The notes: generated from the letters alone by a model not told the origin. A stretch of 64,000 bases of DNA from Ulva prolifera (GCA_023078555.1 CM041199.1:10093943-10157942), one strand, 5' to 3'; counted from the first letter of the stretch, positions 13,443 through 27,276 are shown. Numbers and translations: made by a program.

Positions 13443-16269
13443 ATGGACTTGGCTATAGACAAGCATACCCCCGCGCACCATAGGGAAGTTGCAAGAAACA
13501 TCCTTTGATTCCGAAATATCAAGGACGTCAATTATGCATTGCACAGTTGTTGCTAACTCCCAGGAGTGGCGTGGAACAAAAGTGCACACTTTTCACCAAC
13601 CATGTGAATGGACTTGGTTGTAGCCACGCAACCCCCCGCGCAGCAAAAGGTACGTCGCCATCAACATTCCAAGATATTGGGGGGTATGGGATGTCCATCA
13701 TTCATTGCGTATTTTCTGCAGACACCATGGCGTGGTGTGGTTCAAAAGTGCACACTTTCCACCAACCCATGTGAATGGACTTGGTTGTAGCCACGCAACC
13801 CCCCGCACATCAAAGGTACGTCGCCATGAACATTCCAAGATGCTGGGGGGCATGGGATGTCCATCATTCATTGCGTATTTTCTGCAGACACCATGGAGTG
13901 GTGTGGTGCAAAAGTGCACACTTTCCACCAACCCATGTGAATGGACTTGGTTGTAGCCACGCAACCCCCCGCGCATCAAACGGTACGTCGCCATGAACAT
14001 TCCAAGATGTTGGGGGGTATGGGATGTCCATCATTCATTGCGTATTTTCTGCAGACACCATGGCGTGGTGTGGTGCAAAAGTGCACACTTTCCACCAACC
14101 CATGTGAATGGACTTGGTTGTAGCCACGCAACCCCCCGCGCATCAAAAGGTACGTCGCCATGAACATTCCAAGATGCTGGGGGGCATGGGATGTCCATCA
14201 TTGATTGCGTATTTTCTGCAGACACCATGGAGTGGTGTGATGCAAAAGTGCACACTTTCCACCAACCCATGTGAATGGACTTGGTTGTAGCCACGCAACC
14301 CCCCGCGCATCAAACGGTACGTCGCCATGAACATTCCAAGATGTTGGGGGGTATGGGATGTCCATCATTCATTGCGTATTTTCTGCAGACACCATGGCGT
14401 GGTGTAATGCAAAAGTGCACACTTTCCACCAACCCATGTGAATGGACTTGGTTGTAGCCACGCAACCCCCCGCGCAGCAAAACGTACGTCGCCATCAACA
14501 TTCCAAGATGTTGGGGGGTATGGGATGTCCATCATTCATTGCGTATTTTCTGCAGACACCATGGAGTGGTGTAATGCAAAAGTGCACACTTTCCACCAAC
14601 CCATGTGAATGGACTTGGTTGTAGCCACGCAACCCCCCGCGCAGCAAAAGGTACGTCGCCATGAACATTCCAAGATGTTTGGGGGTATGGGATGATTATC
14701 ATTCATTGCATATTTGCTGCTGACTCCCAGGAGTGGCGTGAGGCAAAAGTGCACACTTTTCACCAACCATGTGAATGGACTTGGTTGTAGCCACGCAACC
14801 CCCGCGCGTCAAAAGGTACGTCGCCATGAACATTCCAAGATGTTGGGGGGTATGGGATGATTATCATTCATTGCATATTTGCTGCTGACTCCCAGGAGTG
14901 GCGTGGGGCAAAAGTGCACACTTTTCACCAACCATGTGAATGGACTTGGCTATAGACAAGCATACCCCCGCGCACCATAGGGAAGTTGCAAGAAACATCC
15001 TTTGATTCCGAAATATCAAGGACGTCAATTATGCATTGCACAGTTGTTGCTAACTCCCAGGAGTGGCGTGGAACAAAAGTGCACACTTTTCACCAACCAT
15101 GTGAATGGACTTGGTTGTAGCCACGCAACCCCCCGCGCAGCAAAAGGTACGTCGCCATCAACATTCCAAGATATTGGGGGGTATGGGATGTCCATCATTC
15201 ATTGCGTATTTTCTGCAGACACCATGGCGTGGTGTGGTTCAAAAGTGCACACTTTCCACCAACCCATGTGAATGGACTTGGTTGTAGCCACGCAACCCCC
15301 CGCACATCAAAGGTACGTCGCCATGAACATTCCAAGATGCTGGGGGGCATGGGATGTCCATCATTCATTGCGTATTTTCTGCAGACACCATGGAGTGGTG
15401 TGGTGCAAAAGTGCACACTTTCCACCAACCCATGTGAATGGACTTGGTTGTAGCCACGCAACCCCCCGCGCATCAAACGGTACGTCGCCATGAACATTCC
15501 AAGATGTTGGGGGGTATGGGATGTCCATCATTCATTGCGTATTTTCTGCAGACACCATGGCGTGGTGTGGTGCAAAAGTGCACACTTTCCACCAACCCAT
15601 GTGAATGGACTTGGTTGTAGCCACGCAACCCCCCGCGCATCAAAAGGTACGTCGCCATGAACATTCCAAGATGCTGGGGGGCATGGGATGTCCATCATTG
15701 ATTGCGTATTTTCTGCAGACACCATGGAGTGGTGTGATGCAAAAGTGCACACTTTCCACCAACCCATGTGAATGGACTTGGTTGTAGCCACGCAACCCCC
15801 CGCGCATCAAACGGTACGTCGCCATGAACATTCCAAGATGTTGGGGGGTATGGGATGTCCATCATTCATTGCGTATTTTCTGCAGACACCATGGCGTGGT
15901 GTAATGCAAAAGTGCACACTTTCCACCAACCCATGTGAATGGACTTGGTTGTAGCCACGCAACCCCCCGCGCAGCAAAAGGTACGTCGCCATGAACATTC
16001 CAAGATGTTGGGGGGTATGGGATGATTATCATTCATTGCATATTTGCTGCTGACTCCCAGGAGTGGCGTGAGGCAAAAGTGCACACTTTTCACCAACCAT
16101 GTGAATGGACTTGGTTGTAGCCACGCAACCCCCGCGCGTCAAAAGGTACGTCGCCATGAACATTCCAAGATGTTGGGGGGTATGGGATGATTATCATTCA
16201 TTGCATATTTGCTGCTGACTCCCAGGAGTGGCGTGGGGCAAAAGTGCACACTTTTCACCAACCATGTGA
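13443..16269. repeat. 9-mer and its 8-mer derivative (1497 and 1330 bp)
   Basis: Copy 13443-14939 (nine monomers) and copy 14940-16269 (eight monomers) match unit by unit for about the first 1000 bp at an offset of 1497 bp, then at an offset of 1330 bp. The second copy lacks exactly one 167-bp P monomer (equivalent of 14442-14608), showing gain or loss of a single whole unit. Confidence 0.85.
13775..13940. repeat. Reference short P monomer (CACATCAAAGG variant, 166 bp)
   Basis: P-type monomer shortened by one base in the word after the C run (GCACATCAAAGG instead of GCGCATCAAAAGG) and carrying GATGCTGGGGGGC in the G-run segment. It recurs at fixed places in higher-order blocks, for example at 10781, 15272, 16602, 20760, 24088, 36776, 41931, 44924, 48750, 51409, 53401, 54896, 56557, 59049 and 60216, so it is a good tag for block identity. 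Confidence 0.9.
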
Positions 16270-19200
16270 ATGGACTTGGCTATAGACAAGCATACCCCCG
16301 CGCACCATAGGGAAGTTGCAAGAAACATCCTTTGATTCCGAAATATCAAGGACGTCAATTATGCATTGCACAGTTGTTGCTAACTCCCAGGAGTGGCGTG
16401 GAACAAAAGTGCACACTTTTCACCAACCATGTGAATGGACTTGGTTGTAGCCACGCAACCCCCCGCGCAGCAAAAGGTACGTCGCCATCAACATTCCAAG
16501 ATATTGGGGGGTATGGGATGTCCGCCATTCATTGCGTATTTTCTGCAGACACCATGGCGTGGTGTGGTGCAAAAGTGCACACTTTCCACCAACCCATGTG
16601 AATGGACTTGGTTGTAGCCACGCAACCCCCCGCACATCAAAGGTACGTCGCCATGAACATTCCAAGATGCTGGGGGGCATGGGATGTCCATCATTCATTG
16701 CGTATTTTCTGCAGACACCATGGAGTGGTGTGGTGCAAAAGTGCACACTTTCCACCAACCCATGTGAATGGACTTGGTTGTAGCCACGCAACCCCCCGCG
16801 CATCAAACGGTACGTCGCCATGAACATTCCAAGATGTTGGGGGGTATGGGATGTCCATCATTCATTGCGTATTTTCTGCAGACACCATGGCGTGGTGTGG
16901 TGCAAAAGTGCACACTTTCCACCAACCCATGTGAATGGACTTGGTTGTAGCCACGCGACCCCCCGCGCATCAAAAGGTACGTCGCCATGAACATTCCAAG
17001 ATGCTGGGGGGCATGGGATGTCCATCATTGATTGCGTATTTTCTGCAGACACCATGGAGTGGTGTGATGCAAAAGTGCACACTTTCCACCAACCCATGTG
17101 AATGGACTTGGTTGTAGCCACGCAACCCCCCGCGCATCAAAAGGTACGTCGCCATGAACATTCCAAGATGTTGGGGGGTATGGGATGATTATCATTCATT
17201 GCATATTTGCTGCTGACTCCCAGGAGTGGCGTGGGGCAAAAGTGCACAATTTTCACCAACCATGTGAATGGACTTGGTTGTAGCCACGCAACCCCCCGCG
17301 CAGCAAAACGTACGTCGCCATCAACATTCCAAGATGTTGGGGGGTATGGGATGTCCATCATTCATTGCGTATTTTCTGCAGACACCATGGCGTGGTGTGG
17401 TGCAAAACTGCACACTTTCCACCAACCCATGTGAATGGACTTGGTTGTAGCCACGCAACCCCCCGCGCAGCAAAAGGTACGTCGCCATCAAGATTCCAAG
17501 ATGTTGGGGGGTATGGGATGTCCATCATTCATTGCGTATTTTCTGCAGACACCATGGAGTGGTGTAATGCAAAAGTGCACACTTTCCACCAACCCATGTG
17601 AATGGACTTGGTTGTAGCCACGCAACCCCCCGCGCAGCAAAAGGTACGTCGCCATGAACATTCCAAGATGTTGGGGGGTATGGGATGATTATCATTCATT
17701 GCATATTTGCTGCTGACTCCCAGGAGTGGCGTGAGGCAAAAGTGCACACTTTTCACCAACCATGTGAATGGACTTGGTTGTAGCCACGCAACCCCCCGCG
17801 CGTCAAAAGGTACGTCGCCATGAACATTCCAAGATGTTGGGGGGTATGGGATGATTATCATTCATTGCATATTTGCTGCTGACTCCTAGGAGTGGCGTGG
17901 GGCAAAAGTGCACACTTTTCACCAACCATGTGAATGGACTTGGCTATAGACAAGCATACCCCCGCGCACCATAGGGAAGTTGCAAGAAACATCCTTTGAT
18001 TCCGAAATATCAAGGACGTCAATTATGCATTGGACAGTTGTTGCTAACTCCCAGGAGTGGCGTGGAACAAAAGTGCACACTTTTCACCAACCATGTGAAT
18101 GGACTTGGTTGTAGCCACGCAACCCCCCGCGCAGCAAAAGGTACGTCGCCATCAACATTCCAAGATATTGGGGGGTATGGGATGTCCATCATTCATTGCG
18201 TATTTTCTGCAGACACCATGGCGTGGTGTGGTTCAAAAGTGCACACTTTCCACCAACCCATGTGAATGGACTTGGTTGTAGCCACGCAACCCCCCGCGCA
18301 GCAAAAGGTACGTTGCCATCAACATTCCAAGATGTTGGGGGGTATGGGATGTCCATCATTCATTGCGTATTTTCTGCAGACACCATGGCGTGGTGTGGTG
18401 CAAAACTGCACACTTTCCACCAACCCATGTGAATGGACTTGGTTGTAGCCACGCAACCCCCCGCGCAGCAAAAGGTACGTCGCCATCAAGATTCCAAGAT
18501 GTTGGGGGGTATGGGATGTCCATCATTCATTGCGTATTTTCTGCAGACACCATGGAGTGGTGTGGTGCAAAAGTGCACACTTTCCACCAACCCATGTGAA
18601 TGGACTTGGTTGTAGCCACGCAACCCCCCGCGCATCAAAAGGTACGTCGCCATGAACATTCCAAGATGTTGGGGGGTATGGGATGATTATCATTCATTGC
18701 ATATTTGCTGCTGACTCCCAGGAGTGGCGTGGGGCAAAAGTGCACAATTTTCACCAACCATGTGAATGGACTTGGTTGTAGCCACGCAACCCCCCGCGCA
18801 GCAAAACGTACGTCGCCATCAACATTCCAAGATGTTGGGGGGTATGGGATGTCCATCATTCATTGCGTATTTTCTGCAGACACCATGGAGTGGTGTAATG
18901 CAAAAGTGCACACTTTCCACCAACCCATGTGAATGGACTTGGTTGTAGCCACGCAACCCCCCGCGCAGCAAAAGGTACGTCGCCATGAACATTCCAAGAT
19001 GTTGGGGGGTATGGGATGATTATCATTCATTGCATATTTGCTGCTGACTCCCAGGAGTGGCGTGAGGCAAAAGTGCACACTTTTCACCAACCATGTGAAT
19101 GGACTTGGTTGTAGCCACGCAACCCCCGCGCGTCAAAAGGTACGTCGCCATGAACATTCCAAGATGTTGGGGGGTATGGGATGATTATCATTCATTGCAT

Positions 19201-20925
19201 ATTTGCTGCTGACTCCCAGGAGTGGCGTGGGGCAAAAGTGCACACTTTTCACCAACCATGTGAATGGACTTGGCTATAGACAAGCATACCCCCGCGCACC
19301 ATAGGGAAGTTGCAAGAAACATCCTTTGATTCCGAAATATCAAGGACGTCAATTATGCATTGCACAGTTGTTGCTAACTCCCAGGAGTGGCGTGGAACAA
19401 AAGTGCACACTTTTCACCAACCATGTGAATGGACTTGGTTGTAGCCACGCAACCCCCCGCGCAGCAAAAGGTACGTCGCCATGAACATTCCAAGATGTTG
19501 GGGGGTATGGGATGATTATCATTCATTGCATATTTGCTGCTGACTCCCAGGAGTGGCGTGGGGCAAAAGTGCACAATTTTCACCAACCATGTGAATGGAC
19601 TTGGTTGTAGCCACGCAACCCCCCGCGCAGCAAAACGTACGTCGCCATCAACATTCCAAGATGTTGGGGGGTATGGGATGTCCATCATTCATTGCGTATT
19701 TTCTGCAGACACCATGGCGTGGTGTGGTGCAAAACTGCACACTTTCCACCAACCCATGTGAATGGACTTGGTTGTAGCCACGCAACCCCCCGCGCAGCAA
19801 AAGGTACGTCGCCATCAAGATTCCAAGATGTTGGGGGGTATGGGATGTCCATCATTCATTGCGTATTTTCTGCAGACACCATGGAGTGGTGTAATGCAAA
19901 AGTGCACACTTTCCACCAACCCATGTGAATGGACTTGGTTGTAGCCACGCAACCCCCCGCGCAGCAAAAGGTACGTCGCCATGAACATTCCAAGATGTTG
20001 GGGGGTATGGGATGATTATCATTCATTGCATATTTGCTGCTGACTCCCAGGAGTGGCGTGAGGCAAAAGTGCACACTTTTCACCAACCATGTGAATGGAC
20101 TTGGTTGTAGCCACGCAACCCCCCGCGCGTCAAAAGGTACGTCGCCATGAACATTCCAAGATGTTGGGGGGTATGGGATGATTATCATTCATTGCATATT
20201 TGCTGCTGACTCCTAGGAGTGGCGTGGGGCAAAAGTGCACACTTTTCACCAACCATGTGAACGGACTTGGCTATAGACAAGCATACCCCCGCGCACCATA
20301 GGGAAGTTGCAAGAAACATCCTTTGATTCCGAAATATCAAGGACGTCAATTATGCATTGGACAGTTGTTGCTAACTCCCAGGAGTGGCGTGGAACAAAAG
20401 TGCACACTTTTCACCAACCATGTGAATGGACTTGGTTGTAGCCACGCAACCCCCCGCGCAGCAAAAGGTACGTCGCCATCAACATTCCAAGATATTGGGG
20501 GGTATGGGATGTCCATCATTCATTGCGTATTTTCTGCAGACACCATGGCGTGGTGTGGTTCAAAAGTGCACACTTTCCACCAACCCATGTGAATGGACTT
20601 GGTTGTAGCCACGCAACCCCCCGCGCAGCAAAAGGTACGTTGCCATCAACATTCCAAGATGTTGGGGGGTATGGGATGTCCATCATTCATTGCGTATTTT
20701 CTGCAGACACCATGGCGTGGTGTGGTGCAAAAGTGCACACTTTCCACCAACCCATGTGAATGGACTTGGTTGTAGCCACGCAACCCCCCGCACATCAAAG
20801 GTACGTCGCCATGAACATTCCAAGATGCTGGGGGGCATGGGATGTCCATCATTCATTGCGTATTTTCTGCAGACACCATGGAGTGGTGTGGTGCAAAAGT
20901 GCACACTTTCCACCAACCCATGTGA

Positions 20926-23921
20926 ATGGACTTGGTTGTAGCCACGCAACCCCCCGCGCATCAAACGGTACGTCGCCATGAACATTTCAAGATGTTGGGG
21001 GGTATGGGATGTCCATCATTCATTGCGTATTTTCTGCAGACACCATGGCGTGGTGTGGTGCAAAAGTGCACACTTTCCACCAACCCATGTGAATGGACTT
21101 GGTTGTAGCCACGCAACCCCCCGCGCATCAAAAGGTACGTCGCCATGAACATTCCAAGATGCTGGGGGGCATGGGATGTCCATCATTGATTGCGTATTTT
21201 CTGCAGACACCATGGAGTGGTGTGATGCAAAAGTGCACACTTTCCACCAACCCATGTGAATGGACTTGGTTGTAGCCACGCAACCCCCCGCGCATCAAAC
21301 GGTACGTCGCCATGAACATTCCAAGATGTTGGGGGGTATGGGATGTCCATCATTCATTGCGTATTTTCTGCAGACACCATGGCGTGGTGTGGTGCAAAAG
21401 TGCACACTTTCCACCAACCCATGTGAATGGACTTGGTTGTAGCCACGCAACCCCCCGCGCATCAAAAGGTACGTCGCCATGAACATTCCAAGATGCTGGG
21501 GGGCATGGGATGTCCATCATTGATTGCGTATTTTCTGCAGACACCATGGAGTGGTGTGATGCAAAAGTGCACACTTTCCACCAACCCATGTGAATGGACT
21601 TGGTTGTAGCCACGCAACCCCCCGCGCATCAAAAGGTACGTCGCCATGAACATTCCAAGATGTTGGGGGGTATGGGATGATTTTCATTCATTGCATATTT
21701 GCTGCTGACTCCCAAGAGTGGCGTGGGGCAAAAGTGCACAATTTTCACCAACCATGTGAATGGACTTGGTTGTAGCCACGCAACCCCCCGCGCAGCAAAA
21801 CGTACGTCGCCATCAACATTCCAAGATGTTGGGGGGTATGGGATGTCCATCATTCATTGCGTATTTTCTGCAGACACCATGGAGTGGTGTAATGCAAAAG
21901 TGCACACTTTCCACCAACCCATGTGAATGGACTTGGTTGTAGCCACGCAACCCCCCGCGCAGCAAAAGGTACGTCGCCATGAACATTCCAAGATGTTGGG
22001 GGGTATGGGATGATTATCATTCATTGCATATTTGCTGCTGACTCCCAGGAGTGGCGTGAGGCAAAAGTGCACACTTTTCACCAACCATGTGAATGGACTT
22101 GGTTGTAGCCACGCAACCCCCGCGCGTCAAAAGGTACGTCGCCATGAACATTCCAAGATGTGGGGGGGTATGGGATGATTATCATTCATTGCATATTTGC
22201 TGCTGACTCCCAGGAGTGGCGTGGGGCAAAAGTGCACACTTTTCACCAACCATGTGAATGGACTTGGCTATAGACAAGCATACCCCCGCGCACCATAGGG
22301 AAGTTGCAAGAAACATCCTTTGATTCCGAAATATCAAGGACGTCAATTATGCATTGCACAGTTGTTGCTAACTCCCAGGAGTGGTGTGGTGCAAAAGTGC
22401 ACACTTTCCACCAACCCATGTGAATGGACTTGGTTGTAGCCACGCAACCCCCCGCGCATCAAACGGTACGTCGCCATGAACATTCCAAGATGTTGGGGGG
22501 TATGGGATGTCCATCATTCATTGCGTATTTTCTGCAGACACCATGGCGTGGTGTGGTGCAAAAGTGCACACTTTCCACCAACCCATGTGAATGGACTTGG
22601 TTGTAGCCACGCAACCCCCCGCGCATCAAAAGGTACGTCGCCATGAACATTCCAAGATGCTGGGGGGCATGGGATGTCCATCATTGATTGCGTATTTTCT
22701 GCAGACACCATGGAGTGGTGTGATGCAAAAGTGCACACTTTCCACCAACCCATGTGAATGGACTTGGTTGTAGCCACGCAACCCCCCGCGCATCAAACGG
22801 TACGTCGCCATGAACATTCCAAGATGTTGGGGGGTATGGGATGTCCATCATTCATTGCGTATTTTCTGCAGACACCATGGCGTGGTGTGGTGCAAAAGTG
22901 CACACTTTCCACCAACCCATGTGAATGGACTTGGTTGTAGCCACGCAACCCCCCGCGCATCAAAAGGTACGTCGCCATGAACATTCCAAGATGCTGGGGG
23001 GCATGGGATGTCCATCATTGATTGCGTATTTTCTGCAGACACCATGGAGTGGTGTGATGCAAAAGTGCACACTTTCCACCAACCCATGTGAATGGACTTG
23101 GTTGTAGCCACGCAACCCCCCGCGCATCAAAAGGTACGTCGCCATGAACATTCCAAGATGTTGGGGGGTATGGGATGATTTTCATTCATTGCATATTTGC
23201 TGCTGACTCCCAGGAGTGGCGTGGGGCAAAAGTGCACAATTTTCACCAACCATGTGAATGGACTTGGTTGTAGCCACGCAACCCCCCGCGCAGCAAAACG
23301 TACGTCGCCATCAACATTCCAAGATGTTGGGGGGTATGGGATGTCCATCATTCATTGCGTATTTTCTGCAGACACCATGGAGTGGTGTAATGCAAAAGTG
23401 CACACTTTCCACCAACCCATGTGAATGGACTTGGTTGTAGCCACGCAACCCCCCGCGCAGCAAAAGGTACGTCGCCATGAACATTCCAAGATGTTGGGGG
23501 GTATGGGATGATTATCATTCATTGCATATTTGCTGCTGACTCCCAGGAGTGGCGTGAGGCAAAAGTGCACACTTTTCACCAACCATGTGAATGGACTTGG
23601 TTGTAGCCACGCAACCCCCGCGCGTCAAAAGGTACGTCGCCATGAACATTCCAAGATGTGGGGGGGTATGGGATGATTATCATTCATTGCATATTTGCTG
23701 CTGACTCCCAGGAGTGGCGTGGGGCAAAAGTGCACACTTTTCACCAACCATGTGAATGGACTTGGCTATAGACAAGCATACCCCCGCGCACCATAGGGAA
23801 GTTGCAAGAAACATCCTTTGATTCCGAAATATCAAGGACGTCAATTATGCATTGCACAGTTGTTGCTAACTCCCAGGAGTGGCGTGGAACAAAAGTGCAC
23901 ACTTTTCACCAACCATGTGAA
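20926..23921. repeat. 1498-bp tandem duplication with hybrid junction monomer
   Basis: Copies 20926-22423 and 22424-23921 match at a constant offset of 1498 bp. The junction is the D monomer at 22258, whose 5' part is D but whose end is P-type (GGAGTGGTGTGGTGCAAAAG, then a P-type TTTCC and ACCAACCC). The P part is what lies just before copy 1 (monomer 20760-20925). The exchange must lie within the shared GGAGTGG word. Confidence 0.88.
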
Positions 23922-26214
23922 TGGACTTGGTTGTAGCCACGCAACCCCCCGCGCAGCAAAAGGTACGTCGCCATCAACATTCCAAGATATTGGGGGGTAT
24001 GGGATGTCCGCCATTCATTGCGTATTTTCTGCAGACACCATGGCGTGGTGTGGTGCAAAAGTGCACACTTTCCACCAACCCATGTGAATGGACTTGGTTG
24101 TAGCCACGCAACCCCCCGCACATCAAAGGTACGTCGCCATGAACATTCCAAGATGCTGGGGGGCATGGGATGTCCATCATTCATTGCGTATTTTCTGCAG
24201 ACACCATGGAGTGGTGTGGTGCAAAAGTGCACACTTTCCACCAACCCATGTGAATGGACTTGGTTGTAGCCACGCAACCCCCCGCGCATCAAACGGTACG
24301 TCGCCATGAACATTCCAAGATGTTGGGGGGTATGGGATGTCCATCATTCATTGCGTATTTTCTGCAGACACCATGGCGTGGTGTGGTGCAAAAGTGCACA
24401 CTTTCCACCAACCCATGTGAATGGACTTGGTTGTAGCCACGCAACCCCCCGCGCATCAAAAGGTACGTCGCCATGAACATTCCAAGATGCTGGGGGGCAT
24501 GGGATGTCCATCATTGATTGCGTATTTTCTGCAGACACCATGGCGTGGTGTGGTGCAAAACTGCACACTTTCCACCAACCCATGTGAATGGACTTGGTTG
24601 TAGCCACGCAACCCCCCGCGCAGCAAAAGGTACGTCGCCATCAAGATTCCAAGATGTTGGGGGGTATGGGATGTCCATCATTCATTGCGTATTTTCTGCA
24701 GACACCATGGAGTGGTGTAATGCAAAAGTGCACACTTTCCACCAACCCATGTGAATGGACTTGGTTGTAGCCACGCAACCCCCCGCGCAGCAAAAGGTAC
24801 GTCGCCATGAACATTCCAAGATGTTGGGGGGTATGGGATGATTATCATTCATTGCATATTTGCTGCTGACTCCCAGGAGTGGCGTGAGGCAAAAGTGCAC
24901 ACTTTTCACCAACCATGTGAATGGACTTGGTTGTAGCCACGCAACCCCCCGCGCGTCAAAAGGTACGTCGCCATGAACATTCCAAGATGTTGGGGGGTAT
25001 GGGATGATTATCATTCATTGCATATTTGCTGCTGACTCCTAGGAGTGGCGTGGGGCAAAAGTGCACACTTTTCACCAACCATGTGAATGGACTTGGCTAT
25101 AGACAAGCATACCCCCGCGCACCATAGGGAAGTTGCAAGAAACATCCTTTGATTCCGAAATATCAAGGACGTCAATTATGCATTGGACAGTTGTTGCTAA
25201 CTCCCAGGAGTGGCGTGGAACAAAAGTGCACACTTTTCACCAACCATGTGAATGGACTTGGTTGTAGCCACGCAACCCCCCGCGCAGCAAAAGGTACGTC
25301 GCCATCAACATTCCAAGATATTGGGGGGTATGGGATGTCCATCATTCATTGCGTATTTTCTGCAGACACCATGGCGTGGTGTGGTTCAAAAGTGCACACT
25401 TTCCACCAACCCATGTGAATGGACTTGGTTGTAGCCACGCAACCCCCCGCGCAGGAAAAGGTACGTTGCCATCAACATTCCAAGATGTTGGGGGGTATGG
25501 GATGTCCATCATTCATTGCGTATTTTCTGCAGACACCATGGCGTGGTGTGGTGCAAAAGTGCACACTTTCCACCAACCCATGTGAATGGACTTGGTTGTA
25601 GCCACGCAACCCCCCGCGCAGCAAAAGGTACGTCGCCATCAACATTCCAAGATATTGGGGGGTATGGGATGTCCATCATTCATTGCGTATTTTCTGCAGA
25701 CACCATGGCGTGGTGTGGTTCAAAAGTGCACACTTTCCACCAACCCATGTGAATGGACTTGGTTGTAGCCACGCAACCCCCCGCGCAGCAAAAGGTACGT
25801 TGCCATCAACATTCCAAGATGTTGGGGGGTATGGGATGTCCATCATTCATTGCGTATTTTCTGCAGACACCATGGCGTGGTGTGGTGCAAAACTGCACAC
25901 TTTCCACCAACCCATGTGAATGGACTTGGTTGTAGCCACGCAACCCCCCGCGCAGCAAAAGGTACGTCGCCATCAAGATTCCAAGATGTTGGGGGGTATG
26001 GGATGTCCATCATTCATTGCGTATTTTCTGCAGACACCATGGAGTGGTGTGGTGCAAAAGTGCACACTTTCCACCAACCCATGTGAATGGACTTGGTTGT
26101 AGCCACGCAACCCCCCGCGCATCAAAAGGTACGTCGCCATGAACATTCCAAGATGTTGGGGGGTATGGGATGATTATCATTCATTGCATATTTGCTGCTG
26201 ACTCCCAGGAGTGG

Positions 26215-26219
26215 CGTGG
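26215..26219. repeat. Target-site duplication CGTGG (left)
   Basis: The five satellite bases before the left LTR equal the five bases after the right LTR. Five-base duplications are typical of Ty3/gypsy integrases. The undisturbed satellite reads GGCGTGGGGCAAAAG at this place. Confidence 0.95.
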
Positions 26220-27276
26220 TGTCGAGAGAGGTAGAAGCCTCCGGGGCGCTGACGAGCACCTGTATATGACTTGGCGTGGATGAAGAGGGCCTTACGTTGC
26301 AGTGCGGAGACTGTAATCAACTATGGAGTAAGACAGGGTCAACAAAATGGGTGTCAGACAGAGATGTGTTACGACAGAGTGGAAATAGGTTCCCCAATTC
26401 GAACTCTGAAAACAGAAGGACGAATCCCAGCAAGTGCACGGTATAAATACCGTTTGGAATGCACCCAGGACACCCCTGCTAAGGCTGGCCACGCTAAAGT
26501 GCTACACAAAAGTGGAGCACACTGAATGGAATCCCTAATAATCGCGGGATATCTAATATGATTGGCTGACAAGCAATGGACACCGGACTCGGTGCCAGCG
26601 TTATGATGTGACGAGTATGATTGTGCTCACTGACATATGCATGTAGATTCCGGTGCGATAACAGCGCGTCTCGGAGTATAACGTGCATGTCGGAGTTTAA
26701 CCCCAAATGTGACTTTATAACAATTTCGTGTAGTACTCTAGCGTGGCCACCGCGTAGCGGGTTCGGGGCATAGGTGACTTAGTGCCTCCGAATGGCCTGT
26801 GCACAGTTGACCATGTGCATGCTGAGTATGACTGATGACGTGTGACTATGAATGTGTCATCATGCATGTCCCATGACCAGTGACGTAGCTAACTATTGAT
26901 ATGCTGTGTCGTTTGATGTGATCTTAAGTTGTGTTCGTGCGCACGTCTAAATGCACGATGATATCAGTGCTTAATAATGAGATATATGAAGATGTTAGTG
27001 AAGAGTGATATGACTGGTGCGCGACGCCCTCGTAGCCACATGGTGAGCAGTGCGCGACTGAGGCCCATGATGTTGAAAGGCCAAATAATGTATCGCTGTC
27101 CGGGTATTCGACAACGCGAAATGACAAATGATTATAATCTGATGACTATGTGATGATGCAATATCCGGACCGTTTTATCTTATTCGGTCATGTACGTGCT
27201 TGGAAGCACCTGGAGGTCATTATGCATGTGCGCATCTACCAGCCTGCGCCGGAGGTGAGATGAACATCTCACAACA
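26220..27276 (-). repeat. 3' LTR of the chromovirus (1057 bp)
   Basis: Same sequence as the 5' LTR apart from about two positions. It directly abuts the polypurine tract on its inner side and the CGTGG duplication plus satellite on its outer side. The terminal inverted repeat lies at 27255-27272 and the TATA-like dyad at 26439-26452. Short open frames inside it are not convincing as genes. Confidence 0.96.

Larger units (their letters stand above)
10118..19428. repeat. Dispersed copy pair, offset 5821 bp
   Basis: The stretch from about 10118 to 13608 recurs at about 15939 to 19429 at a constant offset of 5821 bp (35 monomers). Shared rare variants include TCCGCCATTC at about 10700 and 16520. 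The 1664 + 1330 bp pair of blocks (10449-13442, 16270-19263) is the same composite 18-mer that is tandemly duplicated at 40269-46254. The intervening 13443-16269 contains a separate 1497/1330-bp pair. Confidence 0.8.
1585..26219. repeat. Satellite array, left part (about 166-167 bp monomers)
   Basis: A head-to-tail array of about 148 monomers with no unrelated sequence inside. All units face the same way; a convenient phase mark is ATGGACTTGG, which recurs every 165-167 bp. Between the first and last divergent D monomers of this part (2448 and 25087) the mean unit is 166.5 bp (22639 bp for 136 monomers). Three monomer classes (P, Q, D) alternate in higher-order blocks of 3 to 12 units. Unit length is close to that of a chromatosome, as in many centromeric satellites; that functional link is inference. 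The left edge at about 1585 is a real array boundary; the right edge is the retrotransposon insertion. Confidence 0.97.

Noticed and set aside
1585-26219. CRISPR-like array
   Set aside because: There are no unique spacers between short repeats; the whole unit repeats at 165-167 bp and the element is eukaryotic.
26271-26525. 84-codon open frame in the LTRs (also at 35565-35819)
   Set aside because: It lies within the proposed R/U5 part of both LTRs, on the strand opposite to the element, with no recognisable domain.
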